Source: Escallonia rubra
Taxonomy: Eukaryota; Streptophyta; Magnoliopsida; Escalloniales; Escalloniaceae
Length of the DNA stretch: 64,000 bases
Assembly (NCBI GenBank): GCA_033065855.1
Contig: JAVXUO010002918.1
Location: forward strand, 1-64,000
Reading direction: 5' to 3'
Part shown: one piece after another, positions 1 to 10,361 of the stretch
How positions within the stretch are numbered: position 1 is the first letter of the stretch
How the letters are laid out: the number at the start of each line of letters is the position of its first letter
Program-made: the position numbers and the translations under genes
Notes under the pieces: model-generated
Seen by the model: only the letters and a program-made list of their open reading frames with translations
Database searches by the model: none
Told to the model about the DNA's origin: nothing

Positions 1-667
1 CCACAGACGCAATTACTGGAATGTGGTAATTATCTATGAGGGGCCGAAGAGCTGATGGGTCCACACTCGCGATATCACCCACCAAACCCAATTTTTCGGA
101 GTTGGGAGAGGGGCGTGCGATGAGAAGGCGCCCGTCAATTCCGGATAGGCCGATGGCAGTGGCCCCTGCCTTGTTGATCAGTGCTACGAGCTTCTTATTG
201 ACATTCCCAACCAATACCATTGCAACAACCTCCATGGTGGAGGCATTTGTGACGCGAAGACCGTTGTGGAAGTTGGGTTCGATGCCGAGGCGGTTAAGCC
301 AGTGGTTGATCTCTGGGCCGCCGCCATGGACAAAGACAATGCGGAGTCCAACACATGAGAGGAGGACAAGGTCGGCAATGACAGAGGCCTGGAGGGCCTC
401 GGATTTCATGGCAGCGCCCCCATATTTGACCACTATGGTCTTGCCCCTGAACTTCTGGATGAACGGTAGTGCTTCGGAGAGGATTTGGACTCGAGTTTTA
501 GCTGCAAATTCGGGTGCAGATAATTTAAGGCATGAGGTGGCCTTAACTCTGCTTTTCCGTGTTCTGGTGGTAGGGAAGACAGTGCATGGGAAGGTACGGC
601 TAGGCTTGGGGTAGATGGTCGTTTTGGTGTGATGTGAGGAGAGCGGGAATGTTTTGGCTGCCAGCAT
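1..667 (-). CDS. NAGK: N-acetylglutamate kinase, chloroplastic (N-terminal part, runs off the window)
   Basis: Acetylglutamate kinase phosphorylates N-acetyl-L-glutamate, the second and PII-controlled step of arginine synthesis in plastids. The frame opens with ATG at 665-667, preceded in frame by TGA, and stays open for 222 codons to the left edge (position 1 is the first base of an incomplete codon). Residues 1 to about 60 are rich in Ser, Thr, Lys and Pro and lack acids, as in a transit peptide. The kinase fold starts near residue 65 ([13 protein letters not shown]), with VVKYGGAAM around Lys81, the substrate loop VHGGGPEIN near residue 115, then NGLRVT and [10 protein letters not shown]. 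These match plant NAGK in order and spacing. No intron is seen in this part, and the C-terminal nucleotide-binding half is outside the window. Family assignment is near certain. Forward-strand frames over the same bases are shadows. Confidence 0.95.
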   Translation of the reverse strand, partial: MLAAKTFPLSSHHTKTTIYPKPSRTFPCTVFPTTRTRKSRVKATSCLKLSAPEFAAKTRVQILSEALPFIQKFRGKTIVVKYGGAAMKSEALQASVIADLVLLSCVGLRIVFVHGGGPEINHWLNRLGIEPNFHNGLRVTNASTMEVVAMVLVGNVNKKLVALINKAGATAIGLSGIDGRLLIARPSPNSEKLGLVGDIASVDPSALRPLIDNYHIPVIASV

Positions 668-1899
668 CTCCCTAGCTGCTCACGGAGTACACAAGTGTCT
701 CTAACAAATAATCGGTTGTAGAAAATAAAAAATCTAGGACATGTTAAAAAACATAGAGGTTTAGGAGTGTGTTCTTGGTCTAACCGAATTTGCAGTAGCA
801 CCCTGAAATTCAAATGCAAGGCGTCAGACAACCTATTCACTGCAACATACTATTCACATTTACTGCTTTGGCTATATCGTTAGATAAAACAACAATGATA
901 ACTTCATGCCGAAGTCCTTATGCAATTTTGAATGGCAAACACTTTGAAAAACTTCTTTCTATGACACATGAACTATGTACATAGCAAAACTGCGACAAGG
1001 AAAGCAGCATGGTATGTAATCTCCATAGATAGAAAAATATGCCCATTGCTTAACTGCAGTACCCGCAAGTACGCCTGTTTCATAATAAAGACGGAGGGCC
1101 AAATATATGATGATGTGCACAATTGAAATGGTTCAATAATCAATAGTAAACTATAGCGCAACTGACTACAGGATAATGCTATGTGATGCTTTCAACGAAA
1201 TTTGCTTCTTTTGACAACATATTTATTAACTACTACTTAAACCCCGGAAGGGTGTTAATTAAAATCCCGTACTATGTACGGAAATTGTATTAATTGATTG
1301 TGAAATGGAAGAATGGAGGTCATGGGGATGGTTGGTTGGAGTTGGGGTTGGAAGTTATTTTGTAACCAATCAAAATTTAACACATATTAAGCTTTATTTT
1401 AAAATTTTAAGAATTTAAGAAAATAGGATTGGGGGTTTGGAAGGCATAGAAGATGCCAACCAAATCCAAATATATATAGTATAGATATAGATGCACAAGT
1501 AATAAAGTGTCTAAAATCCTGTTATGTTGCTCCATTGCTCTTCAGATTGGATTATTCTCTTGGTCCATTTTTCATGGTCAAGTTTCACAAGTCAGCAGGA
1601 GAGAGCAAGGAGACTCTGAAGAAAACTTAATGTCCACTGACCTCCCAAAAATGTTTGAATGAGGGTGAGAATGCCCAGGACCTTCCCAGTATTGAAAGTC
1701 ACTTCGCCCTTCTTGATGCCTGATTGCGCTGACGCACAAATGACCATTTTGGTCATTAGAAAACAACTGGTAATTCTTCTGAATGTAAAACTTTGAGAAC
1801 TCTAACCTACTCAATCTTCCCCTTCCCACCTAAATTGCAACAGCAAACTGGGTCTAATTCTAACTAATTGAGATATGGAAGATGGTTGCCAGTAGGCTA
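668..1899. other. AT-rich spacer upstream of NAGK
   Basis: This stretch should hold the NAGK 5' leader and promoter, but no TATA box or splice site stands out clearly. No credible coding frame was seen, and the short open frames here lack any recognisable domain. Confidence 0.5.
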
Positions 1900-2159
1900 T
1901 GAAGCACGGGCATGGGTGCATTACGGGTGCGGATATGCCAATACGGCATTTTTTACAATTTTAGGATACGGGTGTGGTGGGGATACAAAAAATTTTTAAT
2001 GTATTTTTTAACTATGCATACGTAGTATTGAATTTCTAAACAAACCAGGGACCATTTGAATCATAAGAACGTGCACAAAAGAATATGAGGTGCAATTTAA
2101 TTTAACGATTCTACAATAGTACAATACCATCAAATACATAATAACCACGACCAGATACA

Positions 2160-4242
2160 TCATGATCAGTGGCGGAACCAGGATTTCACTCCAGGGGGTG
2201 CTAAAAATATATCGAAGTCATTAAATTTGTTTATAAGTAAAATAGTACACAAATAGCCTATTCTAGTGGCAAGTTTGAATATTAACCTATATTTCTTATG
2301 TTTATATACTTATATATATTCATTTTCTAAATTTCATAAACCATGATTCTAAGACGCTCATATTAATTTACCCATTTAAATTACAGTTGAATGAGGAGAA
2401 CTTTCAACAAAAACCCTAATAGTCTTACATTGTCAAGTAGCAAACAGCAATTCCGAGTTCAGCTATTTTTTCTGGATTTCAAGCAACTAGTTCCACGCGA
2501 AGTACTAATAAAAATCGTAATAAAAATGAAGACATATAGCCTAGAATGCTCACACACATCACAATACTCAAATTGAGAAAAATAGTATCTTGAAGCAGTA
2601 TAACCTTTATTCAGTTGATAACAATACGATTGATTGCATGTCTTTGACAGGATTTATTGGCTTCTAAATAATTTCAAGAAGGAAGGTAAAGGGCTGTTGA
2701 AGTGAAAGATTTTCACTTTACGAAAGCTGTTAAAAGTAATAACTGATTTCTATTATTGACAATCATTTTGTTTGAAATCTGAAGAAGTTCAAGAAAGGAT
2801 GCAGCATGGCTGAAGTACTCAATGGAGAAAGCTTGGGCTACTGGTTGTTCTATTTCATATGAATACCTTTCCTTCTGATCCCTTCCGTGTTATCTTAGCT
2901 TAGTTTCGATTTCCTTTTTTTATTTGAAGTGGTGATGGACAACAAATGGATCATAGAAAAGGAAAATGCTCATTGATAATAACCCATATCATTTGTAACA
3001 TTGAACACAAACTTGTACTAAGTGATTGATTCATATATTTTTTTTCTTAAATTACGGATAACCAATGAGAAAACAGAGCAATGTAATGTTTAAGAGAGCC
3101 ATCACAGCCTCAATAGAATTCAAAACATACTTGTGACCTGACTACTTCTCTATTTGTTAATGGATATCTACACTAAATTGGTGGACAACCCCTACAAAAC
3201 TGCACCCTGTCATCTAAACAACCGCAGCACTATGTAACCATTGTAACGGGACAATAAGCCTAGAAATCAAAGATCTGATAAAGTGTAACCATTGTACTCA
3301 ATTCAGCAGCAGATGATTTACCAAATTTGTTTTCTTGTCTTTGCTATCTGGGAAATTTTAGTGTGTCTGAAATATATTATGGTGGCTTGTTCATCAATGA
3401 ACGAGGCTTCACCTGCACAACCGTGGAAATACAGTTGCAGTTGTCCATTTGGACATCCCCAGCTTGTCTTACGTTAACTACTTCGTTTTCTACTTCCATT
3501 TCCTACTAAGCCCAAAAGATTGGATAACTTTGTAGGCATTCAGAGTCTTTCTAAAAACAACATCAATAAGCAGAAAACAAAACCATGGATGTTATTAGGA
3601 CAGCAATTGGGAAAGCAACAAAGAGTAATCAAATTAGGAAAGCAACCTTGATGAACAATCGAAAATGCTCAATTGATAAGAAATGCACAATCAACATTCC
3701 GAAATGCTCAATGCCTCAATTAACAATCTAAAAAGCTCAATTGGGAAAGCAAGTGATCAATTAACAATCTGAAATGTGTACCTAAATCTGAAAATGATGA
3801 AGGCAGTTGATTAATTGACTGGTCACGGGTCACCGGTCGTCGACGCGTCGTCGCCGGCAGTGAGTTCTTGGCCGGTGGAGTCCTCACCTCGTCGTTGTCA
3901 CTCGCCGTTCACTGATACTTCTAGATTCGAACAGAAGAAGACCTCTTCGCCGGTCCATCTCCATCTCCTTCCATGGCTCCACTCCGACCACTCGTTCCAG
4001 ATCTGAGCTCTCCTCAACAGAGAGAGTCGGCTGGTGGAGGTGAAAGCCCCTGCCGGCTGCCGTGTGAGCGTGTCGCCGTCGGGGGTGATGTCTGCCGTCT
4101 TCGGTTTGGTAGTGGGTGAGAGACTGAGAGACAGAGAGAGTCGTGCGTCTGTCGGGGGGGGGGGGGGGAGGCCACACTTCTGCCGCAGAGAGGTGAAATG
4201 TAAAAAAAAAATTCTGGAAGTTGAGGGGGGCTAATTCATGAT
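2160..4242. mobile_element. Non-autonomous element beginning CAGTGGCGGAACCAGG, flanked by TCATGAT
   Basis: The left end CAGTGGCGGAACCAGG followed by GGGGGTGCTAAAA is a terminus often met in plant genomes. The right end stops in GGGGGGCTAAT, where the expected TCCGCCACTG is missing. A 7-bp direct repeat TCATGAT lies at 2160-2166 and 4236-4242, which would be the target duplication. The right third (3820-4190) is GC-rich and carries GTCGTCGACGCG and (GA)n motifs also found in the element at 14109-14780, so the two look related. A 12-base G tract lies near 4158. No coding frame is supported. Confidence 0.5.
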
Positions 4243-4259
4243 AGAAGTAGCATCAAATT

Positions 4260-4840
4260 TTCAAAAGTAGGCAGCAGCAGAAAAATGCATATGAACACTG
4301 CATATTGTCACAGTGAAAAATAATGCATATGAAAAAAATGCAACTGAAATAATCTGAAACAATGTATATTGTCACACTGAAACAATCATCACACTGAAAA
4401 ATCGGTCTAACCATCCAAGTCACAAGCCGCAAAGAGAGAGGAAGACAAAGGTATAGCGTAGAGCAAGCATAGAGCAAAGAGAGAGGAAGATAGAACTTTA
4501 CCTCTCGAGAAATACTGCCGGAGGTGAGACCCCGTAGTCTCCGGTGGTCGCCGATGCTCCCTCTCTCTCAGTATCTCCTCTCTTCGCAGATCTGCCGGAG
4601 TTGAGTACCCATCGTCTCCGGTGGTCGCGGGTTGTCGCCTGAGTCGCCGGTGGTCACCTCCTGGGTCCTGTCGCCGCTGCTCTGTCTGCCCGTCTCTCTC
4701 ACTCACTTTCTCCTCTCTTCACAAGTCTGTTCATTAGATTTGTGTAGGTTTTTTATTTACATTTTGACCCTCAAAACTTCTTTTCTATGTTTTGACCCCC
4801 AAAAGTTCTTTTAGAAATTACTCCGTATGTTTTAACTCCA
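4260..4840. repeat. Further fragment of GC-rich repeat with (GA)n and CCGGTGGTCGC motifs
   Basis: CTCCGGTGGTCGC is repeated at about 4540 and 4616, with GCCGGTGGTCAC nearby, beside CTCTCTCTC and GAGAGAGAG runs. Composition matches the GC-rich cores of the neighbouring element and of 14400-14640, so this is probably a rearranged relative. Downstream two short near-repeats read TTTTGACCC..CAAAA. No gene is seen. Confidence 0.4.
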
Positions 4841-5104
4841 AAAGTATCCGATACGCATCGGACCCGTATCTCATCTGCACCCTAACATCGCCCGATTTTA
4901 CCAAATAAAATAAAATAAAATAATGGATACACATTTGTCCCGCATTAGACCCCGGTGATTCACTCAAATTGAAACATCCGTGCTTCAGGTCTGGTAGGCA
5001 TGTTCATGGGTCGGGTTGGGCTAGGTTTATTGGGTTCATGTAAGAAAGTACAAAACCTACGAATGACCCAGCCCGGCCCGACGGAAGTACTATCTTGGAA
5101 CAAG

Positions 5105-5488
5105 CTTAGAGGCCATTTGTGATTGCTTCTTAAAAATAGATTTCAATTAAGTTAGAATCAGTTTTTAAAATCAGCTTTCATCCACTTTAAACATAATAGA
5201 TTAAAATTTGTTGAAGGCGTTTGGATAAAAAGATATTAAAGTAGATTTAGTGTAGCAAAGTTACCATATAGTGTATTCAAACTGAAATTGAGCATTTAAT
5301 ATATGTCTAAATATAAGGATATTTTGGTAAATCTTTTGGTCAAGCCTGATTCTCCAAAACTAATTAAATCTTAATTCAAGAAAATGAGGATTATGGATTT
5401 AATCTGTTTTGAGCACATTGGAGCACACTTAAAATCTGAATTTAATCAGGTTTGACCAATCTAGAATCAATCTCAAACACCGTCTTAG
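5105..5488. mobile_element. MITE, 374 bp, with CTTAG flanks
   Basis: Imperfect terminal inverted repeats begin AGGCCATTTGTGATTG on the left (5110) and ACGGTGTTTGAGATTG read inward from the right (5483). CTTAG lies directly on both sides (5105-5109 and 5484-5488). The interior is AT-rich and non-coding. A related right end (AATCAATCCCAAACACC) occurs near 8420-8440, without a clear partner. Confidence 0.5.
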
Positions 5489-6521
5489 GCATCCTTGTGA
5501 CAGGAGCCCTACAGGTCACTTGAAAGTTGACTACTAGCACAGCCCCAGATCTGACCCGACCTTTGCCCAGCTCGACACTGATACATATTTAAAAAAAAAA
5601 AAAATCTTCATTAAATTTCACTTCATGACTTTTTGTTGTGAATATATATATTAACATAACAAAATTTAGCAAAGCTTTCTTATGGTCTTGAACTACTTTG
5701 AAATCCACAAGATAGGTAAGAATGCATTGGTTGCACATTGACTTGCTTTCTTGAGTGATTTTATCTTTCCTTAGGTGTCTAATTAAACATAAAATCGAAA
5801 AAAATAGCCAAATACACTTTTTTACCTCCATTCTTTTTGCAAACTACTTTTATACCCTAACTCTGCCAAAACTGCTTCTCGTAATTCACTCCAAATTGCC
5901 ATGATAAATATTCTGCTGAAGAAATTAAGCAAACAATTAACTATTTGTTGTCATCGACTACTGGCATATCAGAAATAGCTGAATTCATAAGAAAATCCGA
6001 ATTAAAGAATCCAAATGCCACCATTTTAATTAGCGTACAACACGAATCTCAAATCCAATAACATGAAAGAGTCCTCAACATTGAATCTAAGGTACATTAG
6101 ACTATCAATCAGAGTTTCAAACATATGGAAAATTTTGGGTTCAATTGGTGGTTCAGAGAAGTTGGTGTTGCTGACTTGACGATGGCAATGGCTTACGGTG
6201 GTCGGAGATGGTGCCTACAGATGACCCTTGTTCGCCGGCGAGAACCTCAATAGAGACATTAGAGTTTCAGCAGCGCGATAGTGAGAAGGCTTACACAAGC
6301 TGTCTCTACGGTGATAAGGTCTTCATTTTTTCTCTTTTTCTAAGGTTAGGTGATATTACAGGTACATATGTTATAGTCAGAGCATTCAGTAGGAAAATGT
6401 CTATTTACACACCATATAATCCTTTTCCACACTCTCTATCATTGCTCAAAGATTGATGTTACATAGTTCAAACTTTTTAGCAACCAAATATGAGCATAGA
6501 ACAACATACTGTCACAGACTA
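5489..6521. other. AT-rich spacer
   Basis: No gene is recognised. There is a 15-base A run near 5590 and short open frames without domains, including one at 6208-6456 with no recognisable similarity. Confidence 0.45.
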
Positions 6522-7050
6522 TTAGGCCCTGTTTGACACAAAAAAAAAAATTCAGTTTTAAAAATTGGAAAAAAAAAATTGCGTTTGGTAATCATTTTTT
6601 TTTTCTTCTTCAGTTTAAAAAAATCAGTTTTTAAACTGAAGAAGAAAAAAAACTCCAAAAATCAGTTTTTTTTTTTTCAGTTTTGGTTTTTTTTTTTCGA
6701 GAGTACCACCCTCTCACCGCCGGCAGCCACCGCCCACCGCTGGCTGCCGGTCGCCACCGCAGGCCGCCGGCCACCACCATCGGCGGTTACCAGTGGCCAA
6801 CTTTGGCCACCACCTCCGGCAACCACTGCCAGTAGCCACCACCGGAAGCCAGAGACCACCGCCGGCCAACTCCGGCCACCATCGCCGGCAACCACCAGCC
6901 ACCGCCACCGCAAACCACCAAAAAAAAAACTCAAAATAAAAAATGGGTTCACCCACTTGTTTTTGTTAAAAAAAAAAATTAAGCTGCTCTTTAAATTTAT
7001 TTTTTTTAGATATTGAAAATAAAAAAAAAGTGTTGTCAAATAGAGCCTAA
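6522..7050. mobile_element. MITE with TTAGGCCCTGTTTGACA ends and a GC-rich core
   Basis: The ends TTAGGCCCTGTTTGACA (6522-6538) and TGTCAAATAGAGCCTAA (7034-7050) are inverted repeats matching at 15 of 17 positions. Inside the left end a palindrome AGTTTAAAAAAATCAG..TTTAAACTGAAGAAG is present. A GC-rich core (about 6712-6920) of CCGCCGGCCACC-like repeats is set in A/T homopolymers. Open frames across the core on both strands are compositional. No target duplication is clear. Related copies lie at 34411-35310 and 61841-62381. Confidence 0.6.
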
Positions 7051-7339
7051 GAGTCGTAGGCGAAAAACTCAAGCCTCGCGCACCTTTGGACAAGTCTATA
7101 CGCAACCCATGCAGCATTTAGCGCGTCAAGCCCCTTGCTAGAATGCTAAGAAAAGACGCATAATCACTAACGTTGTACAGTGCACAATAAGGCGATTTCC
7201 ATAGATCAGCAATATTAGTTTTGATTCGATCACTCCAGTCAAAATGATCAGATATTATCTCTTCTGAAAATATAGATTACAATATTTGGTTGCAGCGTCG
7301 CCGAGAGAGCAAGAAGAGAGCAATCTGTCTTCTTTTAAT

Positions 7340-7837
7340 TGTGATATCTCACATCAGATGTGGTATAATTTGTGATTGGCCTTATAAGACCTTTGTCATG
7401 AACTCATGAATACCTACTTGGCTAGCCCTTTTGAGGAAGGCATTGCCTTGTGGTGGGGCCGTGGACTAAGTCGTTACAGATGATAGCTAGAGTCAACTCT
7501 TGAAAGCTCAGGCTAGGGTATCTAGTCAGGTTGCCGATGGTTGGGAAAAACGAAGACAAGCCCGGGCATATCCCTTATCAAAAGGAGGGTTGAAGCAACG
7601 AAGGGTGAGCAGGTATATCCCACACCGGTTAAAGAGGAAGATTATGGGCTATGTGTGATTGAGCTTTAACTAGGATATTAAGGCATAAAGTGGGAAGATT
7701 GTGACATCCCACATCGAATGTGAGATGATTTGTGATTGCCCTTACAAGTCCTGTCCATGAATTTATAAGTATCTACTTGACTAGTCCTTTTAAAGAAAGC
7801 ATTGTCCTATGGTGGGACTGTGGACCGGGTCATTACA
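7340..7837 (+). mobile_element. TRIM: miniature LTR retrotransposon, 498 bp
   Basis: Two direct repeats of about 139 bp, 7340-7478 and 7700-7837, both start TGTGA-ATC and end TTACA. Immediately after the left repeat, GATGATAGCTAGAG is a mutated form of the initiator tRNA-Met primer site GATGGTATCAGAGC. Just before the right repeat AAAGTGGGAAGAT is a purine-rich tract. The 220-bp interior has no frame. This is the arrangement of a TRIM. The two terminal repeats have diverged noticeably and no target duplication remains, so it is old. Confidence 0.75.
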
Positions 7838-7934
7838 GAAGCTCACAAGTCTCCCCCACCTACATCTCAAACACTAAGGCAAGATCGGCTTTAGATGTAA
7901 ATGTATATTATAAGAGAAAATTACCGGTCTTACA

Positions 7935-8005
7935 GAAGAATTGGATCTCCCCGATCACCCTCTTGATCACTCTTTCCTTCCTAGTTTGGATTCCACATCT
8001 ACTAA
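7935..8005. repeat. Arm of a 65-bp inverted pair (partner at 9968-10033)
   Basis: The stretch from TTGGATCTCCCCGATCACC through TTTGGATTCCACATC is almost the exact reverse complement of 9968-10033. The two copies lie about 2 kb apart in opposite orientation. They probably belong to one repeat family inserted twice. Confidence 0.7.
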
Positions 8006-8039
8006 ATTTCTAATATCCATATAGTGAAGTAATATCAAC

Positions 8040-9360
8040 GTAACTTTCATTTGTAACTCTAACACACTGATATGGTGGGGAGGACGAAGCTGTTGATGTT
8101 ATTATTGTGCTCCTTCTATTTGTGTCTTTGTTAGTCGTTGAATAAAAAATAACTCAAAAAAGTGTTCAAAAGTCATAGTAGAACTGATTTTCGTGATAGT
8201 ATGGTAAATTAAAATACCAAACTTGATTATGAGGATATTATAGTAAATTAAAAGGTCAAATCTGATAATGAGAAAAGTTAATATTTCATAATCCTCACTT
8301 TTCAGGATTATAGATTTAATCAGGTTTTAACTTTGTGAGACAAATTAAATCTATGAATCTTTTTTTGCCAAACATCCATGTACCTAATTTAATGCAGATA
8401 AAATCAGGTTTGGTCATCCCAAAATCAATCCCAAACACCCTCTGATTTGTTTTTCTTTTTTTCTTTTCAGCTTTTTTCGTTCAGTTTTGTAAACTGAAAG
8501 AAAGATTGATGTTTGGTCTGATTTGTTTTCACCACAATTTTTTAAACAAGTAGTCAATTTAGGATGATTTTTCAAAAAATTCAATTTGGAGTTTTTAGGT
8601 TTTTCATTTTTTTCATTTTAGATCTAACCTTCATGCTTCATTAGAAGTATTTGCAACCCACATTTTTATAGAACCGACTCCTCATTTCAACAATTTAACG
8701 ACTCCCTCCAGTAACCCCATAACCTCAGCGACCACCACCAGAAAACCAGATATTGCCTCCCGTAGCCACCCTATTGCCCTTCCACCAATTCTGAGATCAG
8801 GGTAGGATGGTAGGACTGCAAATAAGGTTATACCATCGTAGTAAGATCATAAAATTGTCAAGTTTTAGAACATACAAGTATTGTTCGTGAACATTTGTCG
8901 GTTGCATGTTTAATTGATAATTGATGTGATCGTAAGATTGCAAAGCAATATTGCATGTAAATGCTCGAGTCCTAGAACCGTGGCAATAAGGGCGAGACTA
9001 CCCTTTTGCAAATTAGGGCTGTCATTAAACTTTGCAAACCTTGATCCCTTTGAAAGAACTTGTTAGTTTTAGGTGGCATTCTTGTAAAGTCTACCACCAT
9101 TGCATCAGATGCTACTCTTCAGAAATTACATTTACTCCCTTTGATGAAGATGCCAAAAGCATCTTGGATGGTTTAATTCTTAAGCCATTCAGCGTTATTG
9201 CCTCCCTTGCATCTAAGTCTAGGATTATGTTTCTACTATTATCTTCCCCTGTACAAAAAAATCATATAGTAAAAGTTTAAATATATATTAAGAAATTGAT
9301 AGATGTTGAGTAGTTGAGTTCTAATGTGGATTGTGTCAAAAGTGAAATACTAAAAGAGTG
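8040..9360. other. AT-rich spacer with old repeat debris
   Basis: No gene is recognised. Around 8290-8445 there is MITE-like sequence ending AATCAATCCCAAACACC. The open frame at 9032-9280 has no recognisable domain. Confidence 0.4.
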
Positions 9361-9366
9361 CGTATT

Positions 9367-9622
9367 GTCACGCCCGAGAGATTTGAGATGTTATTCGCCT
9401 GCGCGCAGATCCCGACTAGACCCCCAATGCGTGCAATGACAAGGCGAATTCAAGCTACATGGAGTGTCTGAGTCAAGAAAGGTCCAGATTTGTGTAGATT
9501 TATATAGAGCTTTCTAGAGATTTTTACATATAGGTGGATCTGTATAGAAGGTTGGGGAATGTTAGAGACAACTCTAGAAGTTAAATTTAACCGCATAATC
9601 AATTTTAACTGTAAGATCGAGG
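9367..9622 (+). repeat. LTR-like fragment beginning TGTCACGCCC
   Basis: TGTCACGCCCGAGAG resembles the start of many plant Ty3/Gypsy LTRs. About 250 bp follow before a poly-T run begins. No second copy and no internal region are present, so it can only be called a fragment. Confidence 0.35.
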
Positions 9623-9628
9623 AGATTT

Positions 9629-10033
9629 TTTTTTTTTTTTTTTTGAGAAAGTAAGGAATATATACCAACCAAAAAGTATTTACATCATGTACCAACAGCG
9701 GGAATACAAGGAGGCAAAAGCACAAGGACTGGAAAAAACTATAAAACCTAAGGAACTGAATGAGGAGCAAAACACCCCTGAAGGCACACCAGACTAGGAG
9801 TCGTCGAACCATTCTTGTCAAAGCCCTCTACTGGAGGTAACAGCAAAGGACACCATGGCTGATGACAGCTGCAAAACGCCTTCCGTACCCTGGATCGAGG
9901 AGATCTAGAGCGTCCTTTGAGGAGGTGAACTCCTACATATAGCAGATAGGACATTTGAGAAGAGAAGAGAGTGGATGTGGAATCCAAACTAGGAAGTAAA
10001 GAGTGATCAAGAGGGTGATCTGGGAGATCCAAC
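9629..10033 (-). mobile_element. Retroposon (LINE-like) 3' end in reverse orientation
   Basis: A poly-T tract at about 9629-9648 is followed by GAGAAAGTAAGGAATATATACCAA. The same order (poly-T, then GAGAA..AATATATACCAA) recurs at the right edge of the window (63916 on). Read on the minus strand this is a conserved 3' end with a poly-A tail. The region up to 10033 has no credible reverse transcriptase, so it would be a 5'-truncated copy. It ends with the inverted partner of 7935-8005. Confidence 0.45.
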
Positions 10034-10039
10034 ACTGTT

Positions 10040-10195
10040 ATTTCTACTATTTACCGTCTTTGTTATCTTTTGGCAGTACTTTTAAACTTGTAAGGCCATA
10101 AGGCCGCTTGCTTGGATACATTATGTACTTTTTCCATATCAATGCAATTCTCTGCTATTATCAAAAATAAAAACAAAAACAAAAACAAAAAAATG
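10040..10195 (+). mobile_element. LINE-like 3' tail with (AAAAC)n
   Basis: The sequence CTTGGATACATTATGTAC..CAATGCAATTCTC..TTATCAAAAATAAAAAC followed by AAAAC repeats resembles the 3' untranslated end of plant L1-type LINEs. No coding part is present. Confidence 0.4.
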
Positions 10196-10361
10196 CTGCT
10201 CCCAATCTCTAATGAAGTGTTGATAAACACAAGACTATACTAAAAATATCTCGTGACACAGTAAATGCTGGTTTCATTCCAACAATTCAGGAGTTAAAAA
10301 TCTGTAAGGAATTTGGCCCCCTTCCAGACATTGTTTAAAGGTTTAACAGAAGCAGCAGAGT

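Larger units (their letters stand above)
1900..4987. mobile_element. Degenerate non-autonomous DNA element (outer, nested host)
   Basis: The ends form a perfect 10-bp inverted repeat, TGAAGCACGG at 1900-1909 and CCGTGCTTCA at 4978-4987. Both ends continue inward with similar GGGTGCGGAT-like and GATACGGGT-like sequence on opposite strands. No target duplication is visible and no transposase frame is present. A second element (2167-4235) sits inside. The boundaries could be coincidental because the inverted repeat is short. Confidence 0.35.

Noticed and set aside
36..614. 192-codon open frame on the plus strand
   Set aside because: It is antisense to NAGK, whose minus-strand translation shows all family motifs; the plus frame has none.
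433..840. Minus-strand open frame overlapping the NAGK start
   Set aside because: Different frame from NAGK, no domain, and the NAGK ATG with upstream stop explains the region.
6677..7117. Open frames on both strands across the GC-rich MITE core
   Set aside because: Composition of CCACC/GGCGG repeats keeps stops away; both strands are open and no domain is present.
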